A DNA stretch of 64,000 bases from DATAGF01 sp963819845 (GCA_963819845.1 CAWFXQ010000007.1:124001-188000), one strand, 5' to 3'. Positions 45,856-56,519 are shown, counted from the stretch's first letter. Notes: generated from the letters alone by a model not told the origin. Numbers and translations: made by a program.

Positions 45856-46119
45856 TCATCGACTGCGGTAGACGTCGCGCCGGTGGCCGATGCGCAGCAC
45901 GAGGACGAGGAGTCGGTCGTCCTCGATCTCGTAGATGATGCGGTGGTCGCCGGTGCGGACCCTCCACTCGCCCGAGCCACCGACGAGCCGGGTGGCGGCG
46001 GGCGGCCGTGGGTCGGCTGCGAGGAGCTCGAGCGCCGCCTGGATGCGCCGGCGGGCCTGTGGGTCGAGCGTGCGAAGCTGGCGCGCGGCGGAGGGCGCCA
46101 GGGTGATGCGGTAGGTCAC
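45856..46119 (-). CDS. RelE/ParE-family toxin
   Basis: 87 residues. MTYRITLAPSAARQLRTL, LVGGSGEWRVRTGDHRIIYE and a final HRRDVYR are characteristic of RelE-type mRNA interferases. GTG 46119 overlaps the antitoxin stop by 3 nt, so it is translationally coupled. Confidence 0.88.
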   Translation of the reverse strand: MTYRITLAPSAARQLRTLDPQARRRIQAALELLAADPRPPAATRLVGGSGEWRVRTGDHRIIYEIEDDRLLVLVLRIGHRRDVYRSR

Positions 46120-46391
46120 GTCAGGCCGAGATCGGCCTTGACCTGCTCCCAGGGGATCGGGGTCTCGCCGGTCGTCCGCATCTCCTCGCGCGCCTCGGCC
46201 GCGGCACGGATGTCGGCCATGTCCTCGGCGAGCTCGAGGAGCCGCTCCAGATCGTCGGCGTCGATGACCGCGACCACGCGACGTCCCCGGCGGGCGAGGT
46301 AGATCGGCGCGTGCTCGGCACGAGCACGATCGATGACCGAGGCCAGCTGCCTGCGCGCCTCGGAGACGGTGAGCGTCGCATCGCCGGACAT
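46116..46391 (-). CDS. Phd/YefM-family antitoxin
   Basis: 91 residues. LTVSEARRQLASVIDRARA and IYLARRGRRVVAVIDADDLERL form the Phd/YefM DNA-binding fold; the flexible C-terminal part (EEMRTTGETPIPWEQVK) should cover the toxin. ATG 46391 is only 6 nt from a -10 hexamer, so the mRNA may be leaderless. Confidence 0.88.
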   Translation of the reverse strand: MSGDATLTVSEARRQLASVIDRARAEHAPIYLARRGRRVVAVIDADDLERLLELAEDMADIRAAAEAREEMRTTGETPIPWEQVKADLGLT

Positions 46392-46397
46392 AGCCGA

Positions 46398-46442
46398 AGG
46401 GTACACATCATGTATCAGACGTACAAGTCATGCTTTTTGTAC
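46398..46442 (-). promoter_or_regulatory. promoter and probable operator of the toxin-antitoxin operon
   Basis: On the minus strand TTGTAC (complement of 46421-46426) is followed after exactly 17 nt by TACCCT (complement of 46398-46403). The -35 is half of an inverted repeat: GTACAA (46421-46426) with TTGTAC (46437-46442). The region is strikingly AT-rich for this genome, and more TGTA/TACA words lie inside. Phd proteins bind such palindromes. Confidence 0.6.
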
Positions 46443-46480
46443 GCTGCCGACCGGCCCACGGTCGGCGTGCGGGGATGGGC

Positions 46481-46486
46481 TAGCGT
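46481..46486 (+). promoter_or_regulatory. -10-like hexamer TAGCGT, leaderless start
   Basis: TAGCGT lies 6 nt before GTG 46493. Confidence 0.4.
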
Positions 46487-46492
46487 TTCCGC

Positions 46493-47650
46493 GTGACCCG
46501 GACCGCGTTCGTGACCATCGAGAACGCCCCCTCCTACGACCTCGGGGCCGACCATCCCATGCAGCCTCTGCGGCGCCGGCTGGCGGTCAACCTGATGCGG
46601 GCCTACGGCCTGACCGAGCGCGAGGGGGTCGAGGCGATCGTCTCGGAGCCGGCTCCTGACGCGCTGATCGAGCGCGTCCACGCGCCGGCCTACGTGGCCG
46701 CCGTGCGCCGCTACAGCGAGAGCCCGGCGATGTCGGCGGCGTGGGAGGCCTCCCAGTGGGGCCTGGCGGCGGGGGGTGACACGCCGGCCTTCGCCGGGAT
46801 GCACGAGGCGGCCGCGGCCGTGTGCGGTGCCTCGGTGGCGGCGGCGATGGCGATCTGGGAGGGCCGCGCCGACCAGGCCTTCTTCGCCGGCGGCGGGCTC
46901 CACCACGCCCTCGCCAACCGGGCGTCGGGCTTCTGCGTCTACAACGACCCGGCGGTGGCCATCCAGGCGTTGCTGGACGCGGGCGCCGAGCGGGTGGCCT
47001 ACATCGACATCGACGTCCACCACGGCGACGGCACCCAGTGGATCTTCTTCGAGGAGCCGCGGGTGCTGACGTGTTCGGTGCACGAGACCGGCCGCTACCT
47101 CTTCCCGGGGACGGGGGGCATGGCCGAGCGCGGCATCGGCGCCGCCGAGGGGACCTCGATCAACGTGCCACTGCCGCCCTTCTCGGGCGACCGCCCCTAC
47201 GTGCGAGCCATCGAGGAGGTCATCGCCCCGGCGGTGCTGGAGTTCGATCCCGACGTGATCGTCACGCAGGACGGCGCCGACCCCCACCACGCCGACCCGC
47301 TCGCCCACCTCCAGGTGACCATGCCCTCCTTCCCGCGGGCGTACCGGTCGCTGCACCAGCTGGCGCGCGAGACGGCCGGCGGGCGCTGGGTGGCGCTGGG
47401 CGGGGGCGGCTACACCTACGAGGTGGTGCCGCGCGCCTGGACCCTCCTCTTCGCCGAGATGCTCGACACCGAGCTGGAGGACGAGATCCCCGAGAGCTGG
47501 TGGCGCCCCGCCGAGGAGCTGGTCGGCGCGCCGCTGCCCCGCCGGCTGTCGGACGACCCCGAGCCCGAGGTGCCCGCCGAGGAGCGGGCCCGGGCCGACG
47601 TGGAGGGCGACCGCGTCGTCGACGACGCCCGCGCGCTCTTCCTCGGATAG
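46493..47650 (+). CDS. acuC: AcuC-like histone deacetylase family protein
   Basis: 385 residues of the arginase/deacetylase fold. GGGLHHALANRASGFCVYND, the zinc-binding AYIDIDVHHGDGTQWIFF, SVHETGRYLFPGTG and VTQDGADPHHADPL are the HDAC motifs with catalytic His pair and zinc ligands. AcuC-type enzymes remove acetyl groups from lysines, for example on acyl-CoA synthetase; such a ligase lies 0.7 kb away, a suggestive but unproved link. Confidence 0.88.
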   Translation: MTRTAFVTIENAPSYDLGADHPMQPLRRRLAVNLMRAYGLTEREGVEAIVSEPAPDALIERVHAPAYVAAVRRYSESPAMSAAWEASQWGLAAGGDTPAFAGMHEAAAAVCGASVAAAMAIWEGRADQAFFAGGGLHHALANRASGFCVYNDPAVAIQALLDAGAERVAYIDIDVHHGDGTQWIFFEEPRVLTCSVHETGRYLFPGTGGMAERGIGAAEGTSINVPLPPFSGDRPYVRAIEEVIAPAVLEFDPDVIVTQDGADPHHADPLAHLQVTMPSFPRAYRSLHQLARETAGGRWVALGGGGYTYEVVPRAWTLLFAEMLDTELEDEIPESWWRPAEELVGAPLPRRLSDDPEPEVPAEERARADVEGDRVVDDARALFLG

Positions 47651-47669
47651 CGCCCCGCCGGCCGTCGAG

Positions 47670-48458
47670 ATGGCGGCCGTGCGCGTCTGGCGCGCCCGGC
47701 CGGGCGGCGGCCGGGCCGTGCTGCTGGACCGCGTCGACTGGCGCGTCGGGGCCGGCGAGCGCTGGGCCGTCGTGGGGCCGAACGGCGCCGGCAAGACGAC
47801 CCTCCTCTCGGTGGCCGGCGCGACCCTCTTCCCCAGCGAGGGCAGCGCCCGGGTGCTCGGGCGCACGCTCGGGGCGACGGACGTCCGGGCCCTGAGGGCG
47901 GGGATCGGCGCGGTCGACGCGCGGGTGGCGGCCGCGTTCCGGCCCCGCATGACGGCGCTCGAGGCCGTGATGACCGGCGCCGCCGCCACGATCGTGCCGC
48001 TGGCGGAGGGGCGGGAGGCGGCCGGGATCCGCGCGCGGGCCCTGCTGGAGCAGATGGGCGTCGCCCCGCTGGCCGGCCGCCGGGTCGCGACCCTCTCGCG
48101 CGGCGAGCAGCAGCGGGTGCTGCTGGCGCGGGCGCTGATGCCGGAGCCTCGCCTGCTGCTGCTCGACGAGCCGACCGCGGGGCTGGACCTGCCCGCGCGC
48201 GAGGCCTTCCTCGAGCGGCTCGACGCCCTCTCGCGCTCCCACCCGGACCTCGCGACGGTCCAGGTGGGCCACCACCTCGAGGAGCTGGCCGGCTCGACGA
48301 CGCACGCCCTGCTGCTGCGCGAGGGGGCGGTCGTGGCGGCCGGCGCCGCCCCGGAGGTGCTGCGCGAGGGGCCCCTCTCCCGCTGCTTCGGCGCCCCCGT
48401 GCGCCTCGCGCGCGCCGGCGGGCGCACGCTCGCGATCATCGAGCGGGGCCCGACCTGA
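47670..48458 (+). CDS. ABC transporter ATP-binding protein
   Basis: 262 residues. Walker A VVGPNGAGKTTLLSV, signature LSRGEQQRVLLARAL, Walker B LLLLDEPTAGLD and a switch His in QVGHHLEEL. No membrane or binding-protein partner is adjacent. The order and the Q-loop region (GAVDARVAAAFRP) resemble stand-alone ModF/YlmA-type ATPases. Transport may use a partner elsewhere, or it may not be a transporter subunit. Confidence 0.88.
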   Translation: MAAVRVWRARPGGGRAVLLDRVDWRVGAGERWAVVGPNGAGKTTLLSVAGATLFPSEGSARVLGRTLGATDVRALRAGIGAVDARVAAAFRPRMTALEAVMTGAAATIVPLAEGREAAGIRARALLEQMGVAPLAGRRVATLSRGEQQRVLLARALMPEPRLLLLDEPTAGLDLPAREAFLERLDALSRSHPDLATVQVGHHLEELAGSTTHALLLREGAVVAAGAAPEVLREGPLSRCFGAPVRLARAGGRTLAIIERGPT

Positions 48459-48513
48459 GCGATCTGCGGCCGGGGGCTCAAGCCGGGGGGCCGGAATGCC
48501 GAGGGGATGGGAG

Positions 48514-49773
<1,260 letters not shown>

Positions 49774-49776
49774 CCG

Positions 49777-50484
49777 CTAGAGCTGCGCGGCGGCGTCCTG
49801 GGTGAGGAGCCAGGTGAACTGGCCGGCCGGGTCGAGGCGGCCGGCGGGGATGGAGGGGTCGCGCCCGATGGCGCGCGGCACGATCGGCGCCTTCTCGGCG
49901 CCGCCGACGACGACGAGCACGCGCGTGCCCGCGTTCAGGACGGGCATCGTCATCGAGACGCGCCAGGGCTGGGGCATCTCGGGGCGGTGCACCGGCACCA
50001 TCAGCCGGTCGGTCACCTCCAGCTCGGGCGAGCCGGGGAAGAGCGAGGCAGTGTGGCCGTCCGGGCCCATGCCGAGCAGGATCAGGTCGAGCTGGGGGTA
50101 CGGGTCGCCCGGCACGAGGGCCCGCAGGTCCTCCTCGGCGCGGGCGGCCGCCTCGTCGGGCGTCAGCTCGCCGAGGATGCGGTGGACCTGGTCGTCCTGC
50201 AGGGGCAGGCGCTCCAGCAGGGCGTCGTGGGCCATCTTGTAGTTCGAGCCATCGGCATCGGGCGGGACGATCCGCTCGTCGCCGAAGAAGAAGTTGACGC
50301 GGGCCCAGGGCGGGCAGCGGGCGGCCAGGTGCTGGTAGGCGGTCCGGGGGGTCGAGCCGCCCGACAGCGCCACCGAGGCGCGCCCTCCGGGCGGGGTGTC
50401 GAGCAGCACCCGCTCCACCCGCGCGGCGGCCTCGTCGGCGAGGGCGGCCATGTCGGGCACCACCACGACCTCGGGCGCGCTCAC
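49777..50484 (-). CDS. pgl: 6-phosphogluconolactonase
   Basis: 235 residues. SVALSGGSTPRTAYQHLA, FFFGDERIVPPDADGSNYKM and LLGMGPDGHTASLFPGS are the DevB-type lactonase signatures. It hydrolyses the product of Zwf to 6-phosphogluconate. GTG 50484 overlaps the opcA stop as GTGA. Last gene of the tkt-zwf-opcA-pgl run. Confidence 0.93.
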   Translation of the reverse strand: MSAPEVVVVPDMAALADEAAARVERVLLDTPPGGRASVALSGGSTPRTAYQHLAARCPPWARVNFFFGDERIVPPDADGSNYKMAHDALLERLPLQDDQVHRILGELTPDEAAARAEEDLRALVPGDPYPQLDLILLGMGPDGHTASLFPGSPELEVTDRLMVPVHRPEMPQPWRVSMTMPVLNAGTRVLVVVGGAEKAPIVPRAIGRDPSIPAGRLDPAGQFTWLLTQDAAAQL

Positions 50485-51479
50485 GCCGCCGCCCTCGCCA
50501 GCGCCCGCTCGAAGGCCGCGTCCCTGCGCTGGATCTCCAGCTCGCCGGCCAGCAGCCGGGCGCGGCCCGCGTCGGGCAGCGGGAGCGTGCGGGCGTGGGC
50601 CGCCCCGTCGGGCTCGGTCACGGTCACGGTCGCCGCGTCCCGCCCGGGCAGGCGCTCGACGCTGAGCCGTCGCCCGCGCGGGCCCTCGACCCCCACCGCC
50701 AGCACGCCCCGCTCGGCATCGTCGCGGGCTCGCAGCTCCACCGTCGCGGCCGGGCCGAGGAGGTCGCGCAGCCACCCCGCCAGCAGCAGCGCCTCGGCGC
50801 CGGCCGGCCCCGCGTGCGCGATGGCGGCGGCCCCGCCGGCCGCGAGCGCCGCGACGGCATCGGGGTCGAGCACCTGGACGATGAGCTGCCGCCAGGGCGT
50901 CACGGCCGCCCACGCGAGGTCGGTGACCGCCGGCCCGTCGTCGCCCGGCAGCCAGCCGGCGAGGGCCCGCACCGCCGCCGCCGCGTCGTCGGAGCGCCCG
51001 GCCTCGGTCACCACCCGGTCGGCGAGGTCGAGCAGGCCCGCCAGCCGCCCGCCCGCCTCCGCGTCCGGCGGCTGCGGCCACCACAGGACCGTCGGCAGCT
51101 CGGAGCGCAGCAGCGGCATGCAGGCGCTCGCGGCGCCCTCGCGGGTCTCGCCGCGGACCGTCAGGACCACCAGCTCCAGGGCCATGTTCGTCGAGCCGCC
51201 GGCCAGGCGGCAGCTGGTGCTGACGGCCGCGTCCATGCCGCTGCCCTCGCCGGCCGCCGCGATCAGGATCGTGCGGGAGGCCTGATGGTCGGCCAGCCCC
51301 TCGATCACCTCATGCATCGGGCCCAGGTCGTCGGGGCTCGGGACGTACGCGACCAGGTTGAGCACGCCCGACAGCGTGTAGGGCGCGCCGCCGCCGGGCG
51401 GGCGCCGCTGCTCGGCCAGCCGGTCGGCCACCTCGGCGATCGTGACCCCCCGGCCGTCCCAGCCGTCGCGCTCGCTCAC
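50481..51479 (-). CDS. opcA: glucose-6-phosphate dehydrogenase assembly protein OpcA
   Basis: 332 residues. VLNLVAYVPSPDD, CRLAGGSTNMALELVVLTVR and SELPTVLWWPQPP match the OpcA family, which in cyanobacteria and actinobacteria activates G6PDH allosterically. GTG 51479 overlaps the zwf stop by GTGA. Its position between zwf and pgl is standard for actinobacteria. Confidence 0.92.
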   Translation of the reverse strand: MSERDGWDGRGVTIAEVADRLAEQRRPPGGGAPYTLSGVLNLVAYVPSPDDLGPMHEVIEGLADHQASRTILIAAAGEGSGMDAAVSTSCRLAGGSTNMALELVVLTVRGETREGAASACMPLLRSELPTVLWWPQPPDAEAGGRLAGLLDLADRVVTEAGRSDDAAAAVRALAGWLPGDDGPAVTDLAWAAVTPWRQLIVQVLDPDAVAALAAGGAAAIAHAGPAGAEALLLAGWLRDLLGPAATVELRARDDAERGVLAVGVEGPRGRRLSVERLPGRDAATVTVTEPDGAAHARTLPLPDAGRARLLAGELEIQRRDAAFERALARAAA

Positions 51480-53023
51480 AGGCGCCGCCACTCGCGCCCG
51501 TCGCGCTCCATCAGGCGGTCGGCCTCCTCCGGCCCCCAGCCGCCGGCCGGGTACTCCGGGAAGTCGTCCCGCTCGGTCTCCCACAGCTGGATCAGCGGGT
51601 CGAGGATCTCCCACGCGCGCTCGACCTCGTCCCAGCGCGTGAACAGGGTCGAGTCGCCGAGCAGCGCGTCGAGCAGGAGGCGCTCGTACGCCTCGGGCGA
51701 GCTGCGCAGGAACGCGCTGCCGTAGGCGAAGTCCATGCTCACCACGCGCAGGTCGATCTGGGGGCCCGGGACCTTCGCCAGGAACCGCAGGGAGGCGCCC
51801 TCGTCGGGCTGGATGCGCAGCAGCAGGAGGTTCGGCTCGAGCGTCTCGACGGCCGTCTCGGCGAACGGCAGGTGGGGGGCGGGCTTGAACTGGATCGCGA
51901 CCTCGGTCGCCCGCCGCGGCAGGCGCTTGCCGGTCCGCAGGTAGAAGGGCGTCCCCGCCCAGCGCCAGTTGTCGACCTCCACCCGCATGGCCACGAAGGT
52001 CTCCGTCATCGAGTCCGGGTCGACGCCCTGCTCCTCCCGGTATCCGGGCACCTTCTCGCCGGCGATCCAGCCGGGGCCGTAGCGCGCGCGGACGGCGTCG
52101 CGGTGGGCCATGTCGGGGTCGAAGGGCGGGATCGCACGCAGCACCTTCACCTTCTCGTCGCGCACCTCGCGGCTCTCGAAGCGAGCGGGCGGTTCCATCG
52201 CCACGATCGAGAGCAGCTGCATCATGTGGTTCTGGACGATGTCGCGCAGGGCTCCCGACTGGTCGTAGTAGCCGCCGCGGGTGCCGACGCCGAGGTCCTC
52301 GGAGACGGTGATCTGGACGTGGTCGATGTAGCGGCGGTTCCAGACCGGCTCGAAGATGGCGTTGCCGAACCGCAGGACCAGGATGTTCTGGACCGTCTCC
52401 TTCCCCAGGTAGTGGTCGATGCGGTAGACCTGCCGCTCGCGGAACACCGCGTTGAGACGGGCGTTGAGCTCGCGCGCGGACGCGAGGTCGCTGCCGAAGG
52501 GCTTCTCCACCACCAGGCGGGCGAAGCGCTCGCCGTCGTCGGACTCGTCGGCCAGCCCGGCCCCGCCCAGGTGCTCGGCGATGACCGGGAAGAACTCGGG
52601 CGCGGTGGCCAGGTAGAAGAGCCGGTTGCCGCGGGTGCCGAGCTCGGCGTCGAGCCCCTCGAGGTGGGTCCGCAGCCGGGCGTAGCCGTCGGACTTGTCG
52701 AACGGGGCCGCGACGTAGCTGAGCCGGCGCGCGAAGCCGTCCCAGATGTCGTCGTCCAGCTCCATCCGCGCGTGGGTGGCGACGGCCTCGCGCATACGCT
52801 CGCGGAAGTCGTCGTGCGAGAGGTCGGAGCGGGCGACGCCCACGATGGCCGTCTCGGGGGCCAGGAGCTGCTGGGTGGCCAGGCTGTAGAGCGCGGGGAC
52901 CAGCTTGCGCCGGGTCAGATCGCCCGTGGCGCCGAAGATGACGATGGCCGCCGGCGCCGGCGTCCGCACGAGGCGGACGTCCTGCTCCACGAGGGGCCCG
53001 GGCTCGATCTCCACCGCGCTCAT
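51476..53023 (-). CDS. zwf: glucose-6-phosphate 1-dehydrogenase
   Basis: 515 residues. NADP-binding FGATGDLTRRKLVPALY, VVEKPFGSDLASAREL, substrate and catalytic motif YRIDHYLGKETVQN, and WAGTPFYLRTGKRL. It oxidises glucose-6-phosphate to the lactone, making NADPH. ATG 53023. Transketolase lies 43 nt upstream in the same direction. Confidence 0.96.
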   Translation of the reverse strand: MSAVEIEPGPLVEQDVRLVRTPAPAAIVIFGATGDLTRRKLVPALYSLATQQLLAPETAIVGVARSDLSHDDFRERMREAVATHARMELDDDIWDGFARRLSYVAAPFDKSDGYARLRTHLEGLDAELGTRGNRLFYLATAPEFFPVIAEHLGGAGLADESDDGERFARLVVEKPFGSDLASARELNARLNAVFRERQVYRIDHYLGKETVQNILVLRFGNAIFEPVWNRRYIDHVQITVSEDLGVGTRGGYYDQSGALRDIVQNHMMQLLSIVAMEPPARFESREVRDEKVKVLRAIPPFDPDMAHRDAVRARYGPGWIAGEKVPGYREEQGVDPDSMTETFVAMRVEVDNWRWAGTPFYLRTGKRLPRRATEVAIQFKPAPHLPFAETAVETLEPNLLLLRIQPDEGASLRFLAKVPGPQIDLRVVSMDFAYGSAFLRSSPEAYERLLLDALLGDSTLFTRWDEVERAWEILDPLIQLWETERDDFPEYPAGGWGPEEADRLMERDGREWRRL

Positions 53024-53066
53024 GCGCTGACTCCAACCGTCGACTTGACGGTGAGGCATGCCCGCC

Positions 53067-55049
53067 TCACACGCGCACCAGGGCCTTCGCGGCCTCTGCG
53101 ACGGCACGGGACGTGATCCCCATGGCGGCGAGGGCCTCCGGCCCCGGCGCGGAGGCTCCGAAGCGGTCGATCGCCACGATCGCGCCGCCGCCACCGACCC
53201 ACTCGGCCCACCCGAAGGGGCTGGCCGCCTCGACGGCGACCCGGGCCGTGATCGCGGGGGGCAGCACCTGGTCGCGGTAGGTGGCATCCTGGGCGCGGAA
53301 GAGCTCGAACGAGGGCATGCTGACCACCCGCGCCGAGATGCCCTCGCCCGTCAGGATCCCGTGTGCCTCGAGGGCCACGTGCACCTCCGACCCGGTGGAG
53401 ATCAGGACGCAGTCGTCGCCGTCCTCCAGCACGTAGGCGCCCCGCTCCACCGGCGCCGGTCCCGGGAGGGTCCGCAGGCCCTGGCGCGAGAGGACCAGCG
53501 CCGTGGGACCGGCGGTGCGCGCGAGCGCGACCCGCCAGGCGCCGGCCGCCTCGTTGGCGTCCGCGGGCCGGACCGTCACCAGCCGCGGGATCGCGCGCAG
53601 CGCCGCCAGGTGCTCGATCGGCTGGTGGGTGGGGCCGTCCTCCCCGAGGCCCACCGAGTCGTGGGTGAAGACGAAGATCGAGGGCAGCTCCATGAGCGCC
53701 GCGAGGCGGATGGGGTTCTTCATGTAGTCGGAGAAGGTGAAGAACGTCGCGCTCGCGGGCCGCCAGCCGCCGTGGGCCGCCAGGCCGTTGGTGATCGCGC
53801 CCATCGCGTGCTCGCGCACCCCGTAGTAGATGTTGCGCCCGGAGTAGTCGCCGCGCTCGACGACCCCCAGCTCCTTGAGGTCGGTGCTCGTTGAGGTCGA
53901 CAGGTCGGCGGCCCCCTGGATCAGGTCGGGCACCGCGTGCGCCAGGGCGTTCATGACCTTCCCGGCCGAGGCGCGGGTGGCGATCGACTCCCCGGGCTCG
54001 AACTCCGGGATCGCCGACTCCCAGCCGTCCGGCAGGCGGCCGGCCATCGCGCGCCCGAAGTCGGCCGCCTCGGCCGGGTGCTCGGCGGCGTATGCGTCGA
54101 AGCGCTCGCGCCACTCGCCGCTCATGGCCCGGCCGCGGCCGATCATCTCCTCGCGCCAGGCCGCCACCTCGTCGGGCACCAGGAACTGGGCGTCCTCGGG
54201 CCAGCCGTAGAAGCGCTTGGTGGCGGCCACCTCGTCGGCCCCGAGCGGCGAGCCGTGGGCGGCCGAGCTGTCCTGCTTGTGGGGAGACCCGTAGCCGATG
54301 TGGGTGCGGCAGCAGATCAGGGTCGGCCGGCCGGAGGGCTTCGCCGCCTCCGTCATGGCCGCGTCGATCGCCTCGAGGTCGTTGCCGTCCTCGACCCGCA
54401 GCACGCGCCAGCCGTAGGCGGCGAAGCGGGCGGGGGTGTCGTCGCCGAACGAGAGGCTCGTGGGGCCGTCGAGGCTGATGTGGTTGTCGTCGTACATCCC
54501 GATGAGGTGCTCGAGGCCGAGGAAGCCCGCGATCGAGGCCGCCTCGTGCGAGATGCCCTCCATCAGGTCGCCGTCGGAGCAGATGAACCAGGTGCGGTGG
54601 CCGACGATCTCTCCACCGGGGCGGTTGAAGCGCGCCGCCATCATGCGCTCGGCCAGCGCGAAGCCGACCGCGTTGGCGAACCCCTGGCCCAGAGGCCCGG
54701 TGGTGATCTCCACCCCCGGGGTGTCCCCGCGCTCGGGGTGGCCCGGGGTCTCTGAGCCGAGCCGGCGGAACCGCTTGAGCTCGTCCATCGAGAGGTCGTA
54801 CCCGGTCAGGTGCAGAAGCGCGTAGAGCAGCATCGACGCGTGTCCGGCCGAGAGCACGAAACGGTCGCGGTCGGGCCAGGCGGGGTCGGAGGGGTCGTGG
54901 CGCAGGTGCTTGGTGAAGAGCGTCCAGCCCACCGGCGCCAGCCCCATCGGCGCCCCGGGATGCCCGCTGTTCGCCTTCTGGACCCCGTCGATGGCGAGCG
55001 TGCGCACCGTTGTGATGCACAGCTCGGGCGACGCGAGCGTCGTGGCCAC
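53067..55049 (-). CDS. tkt: transketolase
   Basis: 660 residues. AIDGVQKANSGHPGAPMGLA, TGPLGQGFANAVGFALAE, the thiamine-diphosphate motif GDLMEGISHEAASIAGF, and the pyrimidine-domain motifs YYGVREHAMGAITNG and FFTFSDYMKNPIRL. It moves two-carbon units in the pentose phosphate pathway. GTG 55049 has AGGAGG upstream. It starts the run of PPP genes, 16 nt downstream of guaB. Confidence 0.95.
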   Translation of the reverse strand: MATTLASPELCITTVRTLAIDGVQKANSGHPGAPMGLAPVGWTLFTKHLRHDPSDPAWPDRDRFVLSAGHASMLLYALLHLTGYDLSMDELKRFRRLGSETPGHPERGDTPGVEITTGPLGQGFANAVGFALAERMMAARFNRPGGEIVGHRTWFICSDGDLMEGISHEAASIAGFLGLEHLIGMYDDNHISLDGPTSLSFGDDTPARFAAYGWRVLRVEDGNDLEAIDAAMTEAAKPSGRPTLICCRTHIGYGSPHKQDSSAAHGSPLGADEVAATKRFYGWPEDAQFLVPDEVAAWREEMIGRGRAMSGEWRERFDAYAAEHPAEAADFGRAMAGRLPDGWESAIPEFEPGESIATRASAGKVMNALAHAVPDLIQGAADLSTSTSTDLKELGVVERGDYSGRNIYYGVREHAMGAITNGLAAHGGWRPASATFFTFSDYMKNPIRLAALMELPSIFVFTHDSVGLGEDGPTHQPIEHLAALRAIPRLVTVRPADANEAAGAWRVALARTAGPTALVLSRQGLRTLPGPAPVERGAYVLEDGDDCVLISTGSEVHVALEAHGILTGEGISARVVSMPSFELFRAQDATYRDQVLPPAITARVAVEAASPFGWAEWVGGGGAIVAIDRFGASAPGPEALAAMGITSRAVAEAAKALVRV

Positions 55050-55065
55050 GGCCGGCCTCCTCGTC

Positions 55066-56505
55066 CTAGTAGGACACGTCGTGGGGATAGCTCTCGCGCA
55101 GCCCACCGGGCGTGATCCGCACGAACCGGGCGTTGCGGTGGAAGTCGGGGATCGTGCGGGCGTCGGAGTAGCTCATCCCCGACCGGAGGCCTCCGACCAG
55201 CCCGTGGAGGACGGCCGCCGTGGCGTCGCGCAGCGGCACCACCGCCTCCACCCCCTCCGGCACGACGGGGATGAACTCGGTGCCCTCCTCGCCCTCCGCG
55301 GCCCGGCGCGCCGCCGCCGCCGGCTCGGACGCCATGCCGCGGAAGACCTTCACGCGGGTGCCGTTGCGGCGCACGACGTCGCCCGGGCTCTCGGGCGTGC
55401 CCGCGAGGAGGTTGCCGACCATGACGCTCTCGGCCCCGGCGGCGATCGCCTTGGCGACGTCGCCCCCGGCGCGGATGCCGCCGTCGGCGATGACCGGGAC
55501 GCCCTCGGCGGCGCACGCCTCGGCGCACTCCATCACCGCGCTCAGCTGGGGCACGCCGACGCCCGCGACGACCCGCGTGGTGCAGACCGACCCCGGCCCG
55601 ACCCCGACCTTCACGCCGTCGGCCCCCGCGGCGACCAGGTCGCGGGCGCCCTCGGCGGTCGCCACGTTCCCGGCCATCACGTCGGTGCGGCCCCCGATCG
55701 CCTCGCGCACCCGGCCGAGGGCCTCGATGGCGAAGTCCGAGTGGCCGTGGGCCACGTCCAGCACGAGCACGTCGGCGCCCGCCTCCTGCAGGGCCTGGGC
55801 GCGCTCCACCACGTCGCCGCGGACGCCGATCGCCGCCCCCACCGCCAGGCGCCCGCGCTCGTCCTTCGTCGCCTCGGGGCGTTCGCTGCGCTGGAGCAGG
55901 TCGCGCAGGGTGATGAGGCCCACCAGCCGGTCGTCCTCGGCCACCAGCGGGAGCTTCTCGACGCGCGCGTCGCGCAGCAGGCGCGCCGCCTCGTCGGCGC
56001 TCGTGGCCGGGCCTCCCACGACCAGCCGCGCGCGCGGCGTCATGAGCTCGGACACGGGGGTGAGCGGGTCGGTCTGCAGCAGGACGTCGCGGCGCGTGAG
56101 CATGCCGGCCAGGCGGCCCTCGCGGTCGACCACCACCAGCCCGCTCACGCCGTGTCGCTCCATCCGCTCCCAGGCGTCGGCGAGGCGGGCGCCCGGGCCG
56201 ACGGTGTGGGGGTCGGGGATGACCAGGGCCTCGGCACGCTTCACCCGCGCGACCTCCGCCACCTGGTCCTCGACCGACAGGAAGCGGTGGACGATCCCGA
56301 TGCCGCCGAGGCGAGCCATCGCGATGGCCATCTCCGCCTCGGTGACCGTGTCCATGTTGGCCGAGACGACCGGGACGGCCAGCCGCAGGCGGCGGGTGAG
56401 CCGCGTCGAGACATCGACGTCCGAACGCGAGCTGATCCCGCTGCGGCGCGGGGCCAGCAGGACGTCGTCGTAGGACAAGGCGAGCGGGATGCCGGCCGCG
56501 GTCAC
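55066..56505 (-). CDS. guaB: inosine-5'-monophosphate dehydrogenase
   Basis: 479 residues. LSYDDVLLAPRRSG, PVVSANMDTVTEAEMAIAMA, two CBS domains (about 95-205), LDVAHGHSDFAIEAL, catalytic Cys in GVGPGSVCTTRVVAG, and the flap region with GVEAVVPLRD and SGMSYSDARTIPDF. It commits IMP to GMP synthesis. GTG 56505 lies 8 nt from TAAGGT, so it is probably leaderless. Confidence 0.95.
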   Translation of the reverse strand: MTAAGIPLALSYDDVLLAPRRSGISSRSDVDVSTRLTRRLRLAVPVVSANMDTVTEAEMAIAMARLGGIGIVHRFLSVEDQVAEVARVKRAEALVIPDPHTVGPGARLADAWERMERHGVSGLVVVDREGRLAGMLTRRDVLLQTDPLTPVSELMTPRARLVVGGPATSADEAARLLRDARVEKLPLVAEDDRLVGLITLRDLLQRSERPEATKDERGRLAVGAAIGVRGDVVERAQALQEAGADVLVLDVAHGHSDFAIEALGRVREAIGGRTDVMAGNVATAEGARDLVAAGADGVKVGVGPGSVCTTRVVAGVGVPQLSAVMECAEACAAEGVPVIADGGIRAGGDVAKAIAAGAESVMVGNLLAGTPESPGDVVRRNGTRVKVFRGMASEPAAAARRAAEGEEGTEFIPVVPEGVEAVVPLRDATAAVLHGLVGGLRSGMSYSDARTIPDFHRNARFVRITPGGLRESYPHDVSY

Positions 56506-56513
56506 TGCGGCGC

Positions 56514-56519
56514 ACCTTA
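56514..56519 (-). promoter_or_regulatory. -10-like hexamer TAAGGT, leaderless start
   Basis: The complement of 56514-56519 reads TAAGGT, 8 nt before GTG 56505. Confidence 0.4.

Noticed and set aside
46434..46438. T5 run as a terminator tail
   Set aside because: No GC stem precedes it; it belongs to the AT-rich toxin-antitoxin operator.
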